Positions 9,403 to 19,210 of a DNA stretch of 64,000 bases are shown here, piece by piece. Source of the stretch: Acidimicrobiales bacterium (GTDB taxonomy: Bacteria; Actinomycetota; Acidimicrobiia; Acidimicrobiales; Aldehydirespiratoraceae). Every line of letters begins with the position of its first letter. The first letter of the stretch is position 1. The translations under genes and the position numbers were made by a program. Where the stretch lies: contig JAJCXY010000041.1 in NCBI GenBank assembly GCA_029263215.1, positions 1-64,000 of the forward strand, read 5' to 3'. The notes under the pieces were generated by a model. It was not told the origin of the DNA, did not search any database, and saw only the letters and a program-made list of their open reading frames with translations.

Positions 9403-10857
9403 TCAGCGCGCTATTCGGACTACGACCATGTCGTCGGCCACCGCCACCCAGAGAGAGTCTGCGCCGACGGACAGCCCGGTAGGTGTCCCTCCGAGCGGTG
9501 TGCGGCTGAGGATCGTGAGGTCGTCGAGGTCGAGCTCCACCAGGTCGCCCGATTCGCTCACCGATACCCACAGGGAGCCGAAGGAGATGGCCAGCTCGAT
9601 CGGGGCGGCTCCGACCTCGACCTCGATCATCTCGCCGGAATCCAAGTCGACGCGTGAAACGGTGCCGGCGGTCTGGCTGGATACGAAGATGATGCCTTCG
9701 CCCCCGGACGCCAACCCCACGGGGCCGTCGCCAACTGAAGTGCGCCCGATCACCGAGAGAACGGAGCGGTCGAGTTCGACCACCTCGGCGGTGTCGAACA
9801 CCGCCGCGAAGATGCGTCCTTCTGCGGTGACGAGGACAGCGGTGGGGCTGCCGCCGACATCGATCCGATCGAGGATGGTGCCATCGGCGGAGTCGACGCG
9901 AGCCACGTAGCCACCACGTGCTGCAGCCACTATGAGAGTTCGGCCGTCCTTCTGGAGACCGTCGGGCCCGTCGATCGGGAACCTCGAGAGCACTTCCGCT
10001 CCCGCGGGGTCGACTCGGAGGAGCTGGTCGCCGCCGAAATCGCCCACCCAGACCGAGGTTCCGGTTCGGAGCACCCGTGCAGCACTGGCTGAGAGCGACT
10101 CGACATCGGTGACTTCATCGGTGTCGGGGTCGATGTTGGCGTAGCTGCCATCACCGCCGACGACGGCGACACCTGCATCACTTGCGCTCAAGAAGCGGAC
10201 ATCGGCGTCCATGGGTATGCGTGAGATCCGTGAACCGGAGATCGCGGGTGGTGGCGCCTTTCGCAACTCACCTTCGAGCACGGCGATCTGACGTTCCAGC
10301 AACTCGATACGGAGGGCATCGGCGGCGGCGATCGTGGGAGTGGTGGCGACTATGGTCGCCTCCGCTCCATCCCCCTCGAACACCGGGTCGACACCAGGAG
10401 GGGCAAGCGAGGATTCAGCCCCAGAGGTGGACGTGTCGTCGCCCAGGGGCCAGAAAAGCCACACCGCTACGGTCGCGCCGATCACCACGATCACGTTGAT
10501 GGCTATGAACAGGGTCTTGCGGTTCGGGCCTCGGCCTGATGACTTGTCCTTCGCCGGGGGCGGGGATTCGCTGGCTCGGGGAGCGCGTTGGGGCCGTGCG
10601 GGTGCCGGCGCGGCGGGTTGTGGGGGTGGCGCGGGTTGTTGTGGGGGTGGCGCGGCGGGTTGTTGAGGTACCGGTTGTGGGGGTGCGGGGGCTGCGGGCT
10701 GTTGAGGTGGCGCGACAGGCTGCTGAGGCTGGGGTGCAGGTGGCGGGGGCGACGGTGGGACCGGAGAAGGTGGCGGCGCGCCGTCTCCGGGGTCGACGTG
10801 GGGGCGCGGCAAGTTCGATCCGGCTTGTTCGCTTGACCCTTCGGGCGGTTGGGTCAC
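9403..10857 (-). CDS. Pro-rich, single-TM protein with C-terminal YVTN/NHL-like beta-propeller
   Basis: N-terminal PQ/PA-rich tract, TM segment LFIAINVIVVIGATVAVWLFW, then repeated ~40-aa blades (VWVGDFGGDQLLRVD, VAAARGGYVARVD, FAAVFDTAEVVELD, IFVSSQTAGTVSRVD, LWVSVSESGDLVELD). ORF extends to 10914; GTG at 10857 looks the better start. Confidence 0.7.
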   Translation of the reverse strand: MTQPPEGSSEQAGSNLPRPHVDPGDGAPPPSPVPPSPPPPAPQPQQPVAPPQQPAAPAPPQPVPQQPAAPPPQQPAPPPQPAAPAPARPQRAPRASESPPPAKDKSSGRGPNRKTLFIAINVIVVIGATVAVWLFWPLGDDTSTSGAESSLAPPGVDPVFEGDGAEATIVATTPTIAAADALRIELLERQIAVLEGELRKAPPPAISGSRISRIPMDADVRFLSASDAGVAVVGGDGSYANIDPDTDEVTDVESLSASAARVLRTGTSVWVGDFGGDQLLRVDPAGAEVLSRFPIDGPDGLQKDGRTLIVAAARGGYVARVDSADGTILDRIDVGGSPTAVLVTAEGRIFAAVFDTAEVVELDRSVLSVIGRTSVGDGPVGLASGGEGIIFVSSQTAGTVSRVDLDSGEMIEVEVGAAPIELAISFGSLWVSVSESGDLVELDLDDLTILSRTPLGGTPTGLSVGADSLWVAVADDMVVVRIAR

Positions 10858-11018
10858 CAGTCGACTCCTCCGTCCATACCTCGGATGCGATGATAACGAG
10901 AGTTCTCCCACCACGCCTCAACCGCAGACCGGGCGACGCTGCTTTCGGTTCCGGCGGCGAGAGTTGTTACTGTCCTGTTTGGGCGAGTGCGACCGAGTTT
11001 CAGGCTCCGCGGGGAGAT

Positions 11019-11990
11019 ATGTCGAGACGACTGAGGGTTTTGCTGATGCTGCTGGTGCTGCTTTTCGCGGCATGCAGCGGCGACGACAGTGATCCGGTCG
11101 CGGCTCCGCTCGACCTCGACAGCGAGACCCATATCCAGATCGCGGTGCACAACTGGTCGAGTCAGAGAGTCAGCGCCGAAGTGATCGGCACCATTCTGCA
11201 AACCGCCGGCTACACCGTCGATCTTGTTCAGGCCGATACGCGTGCGGTCTACCAATCCATGTGCGACGGCGAGATCGACATCGTGCACGAGGTCTGGGAG
11301 GGCCCGTTCGGTCTCGCCTTCGAAGAGCAGGTCGACAAGGGCTGCGTGCTCGATTGGGCCACCCATTCAGCGGTGACCCGCGAGGATTGGTGGTATCCCT
11401 CCTACGTCGGTGAGCTTTGCCCCGGGTTGCCCGACTGGAACGCACTCGATGAGTGTGCGGTGCTGTTCGGTTCGCAGGAGAACCCGAGCAGGGGCCGCTT
11501 CCTGACCGGCCCGCTCAACTGGTTGAAGGGCGACGAGCAGCGTGTAGCGGCGCTGCAGATGAATTTCGATGTGATCCACATGGAATCGGCAGGTGCCCTC
11601 TTCGAGGAACTCGAGTCGGCGGTGGCCAACCGCACACCGATCGTGTTGTTCAACTGGACTCCCAGCTACATCGAGTTCATCCACGATGGATCGTTCGTGG
11701 AGTTCCCATCCTTCGAGGAGGAGTGCCCGATCGATCCGAGCTGGGGCGACAACAGTGCGCTCACCCACGACTGCGGAAATCCGTCGAATGGCTACCTGAA
11801 GATGGCGATCAGTCAGCGCCTGCCGGAGCGCTGGCCCTTGGCCGCGGATCTGATCGCTCGCATCGATCTCACCAACGAGATGTTGGCGAGCATGGCCGCG
11901 CTGGTGGATGTCGGAGGACTCGAACCGGCGGAGGCCGCCGCCACTTGGATGGCAGCGAATCCGGCGATAATCGCCCTCTGGACCGGCTAG
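11019..11990 (+). CDS. Glycine betaine/proline-type ABC transporter substrate-binding lipoprotein (ProX/OpuAC-like)
   Basis: Lipobox LLLFAACSG; HIQIAVHNWSSQRVSAEVIGTILQTAGY, GEIDIVHEVWEG, WTPSYIEF are typical of OpuAC/ProX binding proteins. Confidence 0.85.
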   Translation: MSRRLRVLLMLLVLLFAACSGDDSDPVAAPLDLDSETHIQIAVHNWSSQRVSAEVIGTILQTAGYTVDLVQADTRAVYQSMCDGEIDIVHEVWEGPFGLAFEEQVDKGCVLDWATHSAVTREDWWYPSYVGELCPGLPDWNALDECAVLFGSQENPSRGRFLTGPLNWLKGDEQRVAALQMNFDVIHMESAGALFEELESAVANRTPIVLFNWTPSYIEFIHDGSFVEFPSFEEECPIDPSWGDNSALTHDCGNPSNGYLKMAISQRLPERWPLAADLIARIDLTNEMLASMAALVDVGGLEPAEAAATWMAANPAIIALWTG

Positions 11991-11996
11991 TGGCGA

Positions 11997-12542
11997 TCAG
12001 CCGAACTCGGCCTTGGCGTCGACGAGAGCGTCGAACAGGTACTGACCGAATGAGCGGTCGCAGAGAATCCGGTAGCTCGGTACGTCGTCGATGTCGTGGC
12101 GGATGATGTCGCACCCGACCTTGGCCACCGACGCGCCTACACACGCGCCGCTGGGCATCATTGGATCGGAGAAGTCGATGCTGCACACCTTGGCCATCGC
12201 CTTGGCGGCGGCCAGGCCGGTGATTCTGAACATCAGGCGGCTGTGGGTGATGTCGACGGTGCTGGCGTAGCCGGATAGGTCGAGGCCGCCGAGATGGGCC
12301 GCCACTGCTTGCGACGTGCCGAAAACCATCCACTCGTCGGGGCGGGTGCGGGCGACCAACACGTCACCGCGGGCCTCGGCACAGCCGAACGTGAGGCCGA
12401 GAGCAGAAGCAGCGGGGGTGCCGTCGGCGGCGCGGACGCTGGCCTTCGTGGTTGCCGATTCATCCGTCAGGGTGATCGAACCGGCGCCGGCGGCGCGTCC
12501 GATGGTGACGACGGGACTTTCGAAAGCGGGTGGATCAGCCAC
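11997..12542 (-). CDS. soxG: Sarcosine oxidase subunit gamma
   Basis: SoxG-like GcvT-related fold (RPDEWMVFGT..., STVDITHSRLMFRITG); downstream of soxA with 8-nt overlap. Confidence 0.85.
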   Translation of the reverse strand: MADPPAFESPVVTIGRAAGAGSITLTDESATTKASVRAADGTPAASALGLTFGCAEARGDVLVARTRPDEWMVFGTSQAVAAHLGGLDLSGYASTVDITHSRLMFRITGLAAAKAMAKVCSIDFSDPMMPSGACVGASVAKVGCDIIRHDIDDVPSYRILCDRSFGQYLFDALVDAKAEFG

Positions 12543-15384
12543 GGAGCCGCTCTCCTTCCGGATCGAAGTGGGCGTGGTGTTGCATCACTCGGGCGGTGAT
12601 CTGCTCGCCGTTCACGAGCTGCACCGTGAGGGTGGTGTCGGGCCCGGCGAACTCGGGGGTGACCTGACCGAGACAGACCGCACGGTCGAGCGTGGGCGAG
12701 AACCGTGACGAGGTGATCCTGCCCACGATGTCCTTGGTGCCTTCGCGCAGGATCTGGCAGGCCTCGTCGGGAACGATGCTGGGGTCGGTCGGCTGGATCG
12801 CAACGATCCGGGGATAGTCGCCTTCGAGCGCCCATGCGACCTCGGGCTTGCCTGCCCAGTCGTCCTTGTCGAACTTCAGCAGGCCGATCATTCCGGTGGT
12901 CGGCGCCTTGCTCAGTCCGTCGGTGTCCTGGCCCACGATGAAGTGCCCCTTCTCGAGGCGCATGATGCGCTGGGCTTCGAGGCCGAATGGAGCCACGCCG
13001 AGCGATTCACCCTGTCCCAGGAGCGTCTCCCACACGTGGAGGCCATGACCGGAAGGCACATGGATCTCGAACGACAGCTCCCCGGTGAACCCGATTCGCC
13101 ACACCACACAGTCGGCCACTCCGGCGATGGTGCCGGTGCGCACCTGCATGTATTTGAACGCGTCGGGGTCGAGATCGATGTCGTCGCCGACGAGGCGGCT
13201 CATCAGCTCGCGGCTGTTGGGGCCGGCCACATTGATCGAGGTGAGCCCGGTGGTGACCGGTGTGACGTGGACCTGCCATTCCGGATGTTCGGTCTGGAGC
13301 CAGTTCTCGATCCAATTCCAGACGCCGCCGGCGCCCGAAGAGGTGGTGGTCATCAGGTAATGCTCGTCGCCGAGCCGGCCGGTGACGCCGTCGTCGAGCA
13401 CCACCCCGTCCTCGGCGCACATGATGCCGTAGCGGACCGACCCGATTGCCAGCTGCATCCACTTGTTGGTGTAGAGCTGGCTGAGGAGCTTAGCGACATC
13501 GGGCCCCTGTAGGTCGAGCTTGCCGAGAGGAGTGACGTCGGTGATTCCGACGTTGGCGCGGGTATTGCGCACCTCTTGCTGGGGAGCGCCATAGTGCTCG
13601 GGTCGTACCCACTGGCCGGCGAGGATCGGGGTGGAGCCGTTGGCTTCGTGCCAAGGCTGGATGGATGAGACGCGCACCGGTTCGAAGACGCGGCCGGCGA
13701 GGGCACCCAGTGCGATGGGAGCGTAGGGCGGGCGCCAGACGGTGGTGCCCACCTCAGCGAGGGTCTCGCCTCTCGCCTCGGCCAGCACGGCCACAGTGTT
13801 GACCGTCTCGAGCTTGCCCTGTGATGGCCCCATCGTGGCGGTGGTGAATCGCTTGAGCAGCTCGACCGAATCGAATCCCTCTGCCGCGGCCCCGAAGAGA
13901 TCCTTCGACGAGATGTCCTCCGAGAAGTCGACCATGCCGTGGGAGGTGGAACGGAACAGCTCAGGGTGGGGATCGCGGCCGAGTGGCGACCGGGTGTCGT
14001 CGGGGTAGGCAGGTTCGGGGCCGTCGACCGCGGTGGCTCTCGTGGTGGCCGCCTGTATCCGGTGACGGGCAACCCCAGCGCGAGCAGCAGCAAGTCGACC
14101 GGTGGAGCGACCATGGGATATGAGCTCATCTCGGTTGCCGTCGCCCGCGATGCCACCGGTGGTGAGGACGTTGTCGGGCGGGCTGTCGGCGAAGAAGCGG
14201 GCAGAGGCCGGGTCGTAAACGGGTCGGTCACCGCTCATGTTGAGTAGGGAGGTGGGAGCGGTCCAGCCGGTTGCGGTGACGAGCAGATCTGCATCGACGA
14301 TCGAGCCGTCGCTGCAGGTGACGGCCTTGACCCGGCTCTTGGAGCCGCTGGCCTTGGTGACGGTGGCTCCGGTGCGAGCATCGATGACCTTGACGATCTC
14401 GATTCCGGCTCGTTCGAGTTCGTCGATCGCGGCATCACCCGATTCGTTGGCCGTGAGTACGACGGCTCGGTTCCCGGGCCTGATCGCGTACATGGCGATC
14501 AGGCGCCGGACCGCACCTGAGGTCATGACACCGGGCAGATCGTTGCCGGCAAAGACGTAGGGTCGCTCGATCAGCCCGGGGGCCACGACCAGCACCTTGG
14601 CCCTGGCCTTGATGAGGCGTTCGACCGCGATCGGGTGGTTGCGCTGAGCTATGGCCAGCCAGTTGTCCTCGTAGCGGCCGGTGACGGTCGAGTTGGTGAG
14701 GATCTCCACGCCTGCGGACTCGGCCTCGGCGACAAGCCCGGCGAGAGCATCGGCGTCGTCGTTGGAACCCCAACGAAGATGACCACCGAGATCGTGTTCG
14801 TGCTCCACCAGCATCACCGAAGCACCGGCGCGGGCGGCTTCGACGGCGGCCGCGAGACCCGAAGGGCCGCCGCCCGCGACCACCACGTCGGGGTGGGCGT
14901 AGCGCTTGTCGTGGTAGCCGTGCGGAGTGTCGAGATCGACCTTCCCGCCGGGGGCGAACCGGGCGAGAACACGTTCGTAGGCCGGCCACATCTTGGCCGG
15001 CTTCATGAACGTCTTGTAGTAGAAGCCGGCAGTCAGGAAGCGGCCCACCAGGCCGTTGGCCGCCTTGGCGTCGTACTTCAGGGAGGGCCACACGTTTTGG
15101 GCGGAAACGGCCATGCCGGCAACGAGAGCGCGATGCGACGCTCGCACGTTCGGCTCGTCGCCCACCTGCACCGACGTGTTCGGGTCCCAGAAATCGGCGG
15201 TGAGCACGCCGCGGGGACGGTGGTATTTCATCGAGCGGCTGATGATGTGCTCTCCGTTGGCGAGGATCGCCGACGTGATGGTGTCGCCCTCGAACCCTCG
15301 CATCTTCTTGCCGTTCCAGGTGAAGGCCAGCGGTTTCGAGCGATCGATCACCTCGTTGGGTTGGGCTGGGAGACGGGTGGTCAC
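12535..15384 (-). CDS. soxA: Sarcosine oxidase subunit alpha
   Basis: N-terminal FTWNGKKMRGFEGDTITSAILANG, central VVVAGGGPSGLAAAVEAARAGASVMLVE, C-terminal GcvT-like region (FEPVRVSSIQPWHEANG..., GLEAQRIMRLEKGHFIVGQDTD). GTG start overlaps soxD stop (GTGA). Confidence 0.93.
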   Translation of the reverse strand: MTTRLPAQPNEVIDRSKPLAFTWNGKKMRGFEGDTITSAILANGEHIISRSMKYHRPRGVLTADFWDPNTSVQVGDEPNVRASHRALVAGMAVSAQNVWPSLKYDAKAANGLVGRFLTAGFYYKTFMKPAKMWPAYERVLARFAPGGKVDLDTPHGYHDKRYAHPDVVVAGGGPSGLAAAVEAARAGASVMLVEHEHDLGGHLRWGSNDDADALAGLVAEAESAGVEILTNSTVTGRYEDNWLAIAQRNHPIAVERLIKARAKVLVVAPGLIERPYVFAGNDLPGVMTSGAVRRLIAMYAIRPGNRAVVLTANESGDAAIDELERAGIEIVKVIDARTGATVTKASGSKSRVKAVTCSDGSIVDADLLVTATGWTAPTSLLNMSGDRPVYDPASARFFADSPPDNVLTTGGIAGDGNRDELISHGRSTGRLAAARAGVARHRIQAATTRATAVDGPEPAYPDDTRSPLGRDPHPELFRSTSHGMVDFSEDISSKDLFGAAAEGFDSVELLKRFTTATMGPSQGKLETVNTVAVLAEARGETLAEVGTTVWRPPYAPIALGALAGRVFEPVRVSSIQPWHEANGSTPILAGQWVRPEHYGAPQQEVRNTRANVGITDVTPLGKLDLQGPDVAKLLSQLYTNKWMQLAIGSVRYGIMCAEDGVVLDDGVTGRLGDEHYLMTTTSSGAGGVWNWIENWLQTEHPEWQVHVTPVTTGLTSINVAGPNSRELMSRLVGDDIDLDPDAFKYMQVRTGTIAGVADCVVWRIGFTGELSFEIHVPSGHGLHVWETLLGQGESLGVAPFGLEAQRIMRLEKGHFIVGQDTDGLSKAPTTGMIGLLKFDKDDWAGKPEVAWALEGDYPRIVAIQPTDPSIVPDEACQILREGTKDIVGRITSSRFSPTLDRAVCLGQVTPEFAGPDTTLTVQLVNGEQITARVMQHHAHFDPEGERLRG

Positions 15385-15653
15385 TTGTGGCCTCCGGTCT
15401 TGTTGCCGGGAAGGGGAGGGTTGCGCAACTCGCCGGTGAGGGTGTGGCGTTCGAGTTTGAAATGCTTGCGGCAGCCCGACGAGCAGTACCACTTCTCGGT
15501 GATCCAGCCCGACTCGTTGTCGCGTAGGTAGAGGTAGGTACGCCATTGCTCGGGTGAGGCGGTGTTGGGATCGGGGCGCGAGTGGGGCTCACCGCCGTAC
15601 GACATGTCGGAGGCGTTGCGGGGACCGCAATTGGGGCAAGGGACGAGCAACAT
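15381..15653 (-). CDS. soxD: Sarcosine oxidase subunit delta
   Basis: MLLVPCPNCGPRN...YLYLRDNESGWITEKWYCSSGCRKHFKLERHTLTGEL: zinc-binding SoxD family. Confidence 0.93.
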   Translation of the reverse strand: MLLVPCPNCGPRNASDMSYGGEPHSRPDPNTASPEQWRTYLYLRDNESGWITEKWYCSSGCRKHFKLERHTLTGELRNPPLPGNKTGGHK

Positions 15654-15667
15654 CAGTTCATCAACTC

Positions 15668-16963
15668 CTAGTGGCCCACCGCGGCGGCACCCTTTTCGCC
15701 GACGAGGGTTCCGTCGGTGAATCGGCTGAGCACGAACGGTGCGATCAGGTCGGGCATCGATTCGTGGGCGATGCAGGCGGCCATCTGCTCCCCGGAGACG
15801 GGGCCGGCCTTGAAGCCGTAGGTACCCCATCCGACGTCGACCAGGAAGCCGTCGACCGGCGTGGGCCCCATCACCGGCGAGTAGTCGGGGGTCATGTCGC
15901 AGAGTCCGGCCCACTGGCGCATGAGGCGCATCTTCGACAGACCGGGCATGAGTTCGAGCACGTGTCCGGCGAGCTCTTCGGTGAACTCAAGTGTGCCCTT
16001 CATGTCGTAGTTGGCGACGGGGTCGACGGAGGCGCCGAAGACGAGTTCGCCGCGGTCGGTTTGGCTCACATAGACGTGCAGGGAGCCGGAGACGATCACC
16101 GTGGGGAGGAAAGTCTTCACCGGTTCGGTGACGGCGGCCTGCAGGGGGTGGGTCGTGATCGGCAGGCGTACCCCGGCCATGGAGGCGATGGTGCTGGCCC
16201 AGCCGGCGGTGCAGTTCACCACCACCGGAGCGTGGATGTCGCCTCGGTTGGTGCGCACGCCGGTGACCTTGCCTCCCGCACCCTTGCCGTTGGGCCCGGC
16301 ACCGCCTTCGCAGAGGATGTCGAGCACCTCGGTCTTCTGGTGGAGGTCGACTCCGTAGGCGTCGGCGGCGCGGGCATAGCCCCACACCACTGCGTCGTGT
16401 CGGATCGTGCCTCCGGGCGGATGGTAGAGGGCGCCGAGGATGGGGTATCGGGTGTTGGGGGAGGTGTCGAGACTGGGTGAGAGCTTCTTGATCTCGTCGG
16501 GGGCGATTACCGAGGAGTCGATGCCCTGGAGCTTGTTGACCTCCGCTCGCCAGTTCATCGTTCTCAGAGCCGAGTCGGTGTGGGCGAGGGTCATGTGGCC
16601 GCGTTCGGAGAACATGACGTTGATGTTGAGATCGGTCGACATCGTGTTGTAGAGATCGAGCGAGCGGTCATAAAAGGCCACTCCCTCGGGGGTGAGGTAG
16701 TTGGAACGAACAATCGCCGTGTTGCGCCCTGAGCCTCCTGAGCCGAGATAGGCCTTGTCGACCACGGCAACGTTGGTGATTGCGTGGTTGGACGCGAGGT
16801 AGTAGGCGGTGGCCAAGCCATGGATGCCTCCGCCGATTACGACGACGTCGTAGGCCGACTTCAGTTCGGGCTCTCGCCACACTCGGGGCCACGACTTGTT
16901 GCGCAGGCCTCGCCAGGCGAGTCCGGCCGCGCTGTAGCGGGCGGGTGATTTGTGCTTCCCCAT
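15668..16963 (-). CDS. soxB: Sarcosine oxidase subunit beta
   Basis: YDVVVIGGGIHGLATAYYLA, GSGGSGRNTAIVRSNYLTPEGVAFY, WGTYGFKAGPVSGEQMA; first gene of soxBDAG. Confidence 0.94.
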   Translation of the reverse strand: MGKHKSPARYSAAGLAWRGLRNKSWPRVWREPELKSAYDVVVIGGGIHGLATAYYLASNHAITNVAVVDKAYLGSGGSGRNTAIVRSNYLTPEGVAFYDRSLDLYNTMSTDLNINVMFSERGHMTLAHTDSALRTMNWRAEVNKLQGIDSSVIAPDEIKKLSPSLDTSPNTRYPILGALYHPPGGTIRHDAVVWGYARAADAYGVDLHQKTEVLDILCEGGAGPNGKGAGGKVTGVRTNRGDIHAPVVVNCTAGWASTIASMAGVRLPITTHPLQAAVTEPVKTFLPTVIVSGSLHVYVSQTDRGELVFGASVDPVANYDMKGTLEFTEELAGHVLELMPGLSKMRLMRQWAGLCDMTPDYSPVMGPTPVDGFLVDVGWGTYGFKAGPVSGEQMAACIAHESMPDLIAPFVLSRFTDGTLVGEKGAAAVGH

Positions 16964-17032
16964 GGAGAGAGCCTGCCTTCTCGTTCAATCGGTTGGAAAT
17001 ACATATTCAGGACTGATTGATAGTCTTTGCCT
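16964..17032. promoter_or_regulatory. Divergent soxB / LysR promoter-operator region
   Basis: 69-bp gap between divergent start codons, AT-richer than the surroundings, with interrupted dyad GACTgattgatAGTC (17011-17025) and TCAATC/GATTGA inverted pair (16985-16990 / 17015-17020). Confidence 0.5.
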
Positions 17033-17974
17033 ATGAATACGTCGCCTGGACTCAATCTGAGCCTGCGCAAGCTCGGCTACTTTGTGGCGGTGGCCGAGGA
17101 ACTCCACTTCGGCCGGGCCGCAACCCGGCTCCACATCGCCCAGCCCGCGCTCAGTCAGCAGATCCGTCAACTCGAAGCCGACCTCGACACCCGCCTCTTC
17201 GACCGCACCACCCGACGGGTGTCGATCACCCCTGCCGGAGAGATCCTGCTCGAACAGGCCCGTCGCCTCCTCGTCACCGCCGACGGAGTGGAGAGGGCTG
17301 CTCGCGAGCTGCGCGAGGGGGAGCGGGGCTTGCTCAGGCTGGGATTCGTCGACTCCACCGCCTATGAGCTGGTGCCCCGCTTCCTGCGTGAGTACCGCGC
17401 CTGGCGACCCAACGTCGACTTCGAGCTCCACTCGATGTCCACCGATACGCAGGTCGATGCATTGCGCGAGGGTCGGGTCGATCTAGGAATCGGCCGCACC
17501 GCCGCCGCGGCGGCGGGTCTCGATGTGCGTGTCATCGGCAGTGAGCCCCTCGTCCTGGCCGTAGCCGGCGAACACGAACTTGCCGGAGCTGAACGGATCG
17601 ATCTCTCGAGGCTCGTCGCCGAGACATTCATCGGCTTCGATCGCGAAGTGTCGCCCACCCTGCACACCGAGCTGCGCCTGCTGATGGCAGGGGCGAGCGT
17701 GAGCTACAACCCGGCGATGGAGGCAACCGAATACACGACGATCCTCGGATTGGTGGCCGCCGGGGCCGGTATCGCCCTGGTGCCGAGCAGCGTCCAGACC
17801 TTTCGGCCACCCGGCCTGGAGTTCGTGTCGCTCGCCGATCCTGCCGCGATGGTGCAGCTCGTGGTTCTCGCTCGCCCCCATGAGACGTCGGCCATGATCG
17901 GGGGGGCGGTGAGGATGATCGCTGATCTTGCGGCTGCGGGGGTTGGTGGGGTTGCGGCAATCGCGACCGCCTAG
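17033..17974 (+). CDS. LysR-family transcriptional regulator
   Basis: LSLRKLGYFVAVAEELHFGRAATRLHIAQPALSQQIRQLEADLDTRLFDRTTRRV. Confidence 0.94.
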   Translation: MNTSPGLNLSLRKLGYFVAVAEELHFGRAATRLHIAQPALSQQIRQLEADLDTRLFDRTTRRVSITPAGEILLEQARRLLVTADGVERAARELREGERGLLRLGFVDSTAYELVPRFLREYRAWRPNVDFELHSMSTDTQVDALREGRVDLGIGRTAAAAAGLDVRVIGSEPLVLAVAGEHELAGAERIDLSRLVAETFIGFDREVSPTLHTELRLLMAGASVSYNPAMEATEYTTILGLVAAGAGIALVPSSVQTFRPPGLEFVSLADPAAMVQLVVLARPHETSAMIGGAVRMIADLAAAGVGGVAAIATA

Positions 17975-17980
17975 TCTCCC

Positions 17981-19210
17981 GTGGTGAACACGGGTGAGGT
18001 CTCGGTCTGGACAATCCTGCGCCGCAACATCGCGCCCCTCTATCTGCCCGCGGGGGCGGTGACCCTCGGCGGAGGGATTCTCCTACCCGTGGTACCTCTC
18101 TATCTGGCCGAGGAGGGCATCAGCCTGTCGATGATCGGCGTCATCATCGCGGCAACCGGGATCGGAGCTGCTCTCATCGGGATTCCGGCCAGTGCCTACG
18201 CGGAACGGTTCGGCAACGATCGCCTCATGTTCACCGCCATGGGCGCCGTTGCCGCCAGTGCCCTGTTGTTCGGTTTCACCGACGCCGTGATACTTCTCCT
18301 GCTGTTGCGGATCCTCTGGGGATTTGGTTTCGGCGGGCTCTCACAATCACGCCAGCTCTTCATAGCCCGCACGATCGCGGCCCCGGTTCGGGGCCGGATC
18401 AACTCCTTCATGGGCGGCACCCACCGGTTCGCGTTCGTGATCGGTCCGCTGATGGGTGGGGCCATTGCCGACAGATGGGGATTTCGTGCTGCCTTCACCA
18501 CTTCGGCCGTGGTGATCGTGATGGGCCTCGTTGGGGCGGCTCTACTCGGAGGGCGTGAAGCTCCGGCTGACTCCCAGCGCCATCCGCGGGTACGGGTGGG
18601 ACCGGCTCTTCGGCGTCATCGTCGCCTCTTGTTGAGGGTGGGTCTCGGTCCCATGCTGATCATGGCCGCTCGGCAGGGTCGGTACGTGGTGATACCTCTC
18701 ATCGGCGACCAACTCGAGCTGAGCGCGTCGGCGATAGGCAGCCTCGTTGCGGTCGGCACTGCGGCCGATTTCATCCTCTTCCCAGTGGCGGGATATGTGA
18801 TGGACCGGTTCGGAAGACTCCACGCCATGGTCCCCGCGTTCAGCCTGATGTCGATCGGGTTGGTGCTGCTCGGTTTTGCCGACTCCACCGGTGCGGTCGT
18901 GGTGGCGACGATTGTGATCGGGATGGGTAACGGGTTGTCGGCGGGGACCATTCTCACCCTCGGCACCGACCTCGCGCCCGCAGATGCTCAAGGTCCCTTC
19001 TTGGCCGGTTTCAGCCTGATGGGCAACGCCGGGTTCTTCGTAGGTCCCGCCGTTGTGGGTTGGTCGGCCGGCGCGATCGGGCTCGACGCATCCGCCTTCG
19101 CCCTCGCCGCACTCTTGGCCGTGGGAGTGATGTGGGTGGCCCTCGTCGTCGGAGAGACGGGTGCGGCTGCGGGTCAGGGACGGGGCCGGAAGCGCACCAC
19201 GGCCAGATAG
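17981..19210 (+). CDS. MFS transporter
   Basis: About 12 TM helices; IGVIIAATGIGAALIGIPASAYAERFGNDR. Confidence 0.9.
   Translation: MVNTGEVSVWTILRRNIAPLYLPAGAVTLGGGILLPVVPLYLAEEGISLSMIGVIIAATGIGAALIGIPASAYAERFGNDRLMFTAMGAVAASALLFGFTDAVILLLLLRILWGFGFGGLSQSRQLFIARTIAAPVRGRINSFMGGTHRFAFVIGPLMGGAIADRWGFRAAFTTSAVVIVMGLVGAALLGGREAPADSQRHPRVRVGPALRRHRRLLLRVGLGPMLIMAARQGRYVVIPLIGDQLELSASAIGSLVAVGTAADFILFPVAGYVMDRFGRLHAMVPAFSLMSIGLVLLGFADSTGAVVVATIVIGMGNGLSAGTILTLGTDLAPADAQGPFLAGFSLMGNAGFFVGPAVVGWSAGAIGLDASAFALAALLAVGVMWVALVVGETGAAAGQGRGRKRTTAR

Noticed and set aside
10560-10800. Repetitive GGGTGG/GTTGTGGGGG tract resembling a repeat array or G-quadruplex locus
   Set aside because: Explained by the Pro/Gln/Ala-rich N-terminal linker of the beta-propeller gene on the minus strand; not spaced like a CRISPR or tandem-repeat locus.
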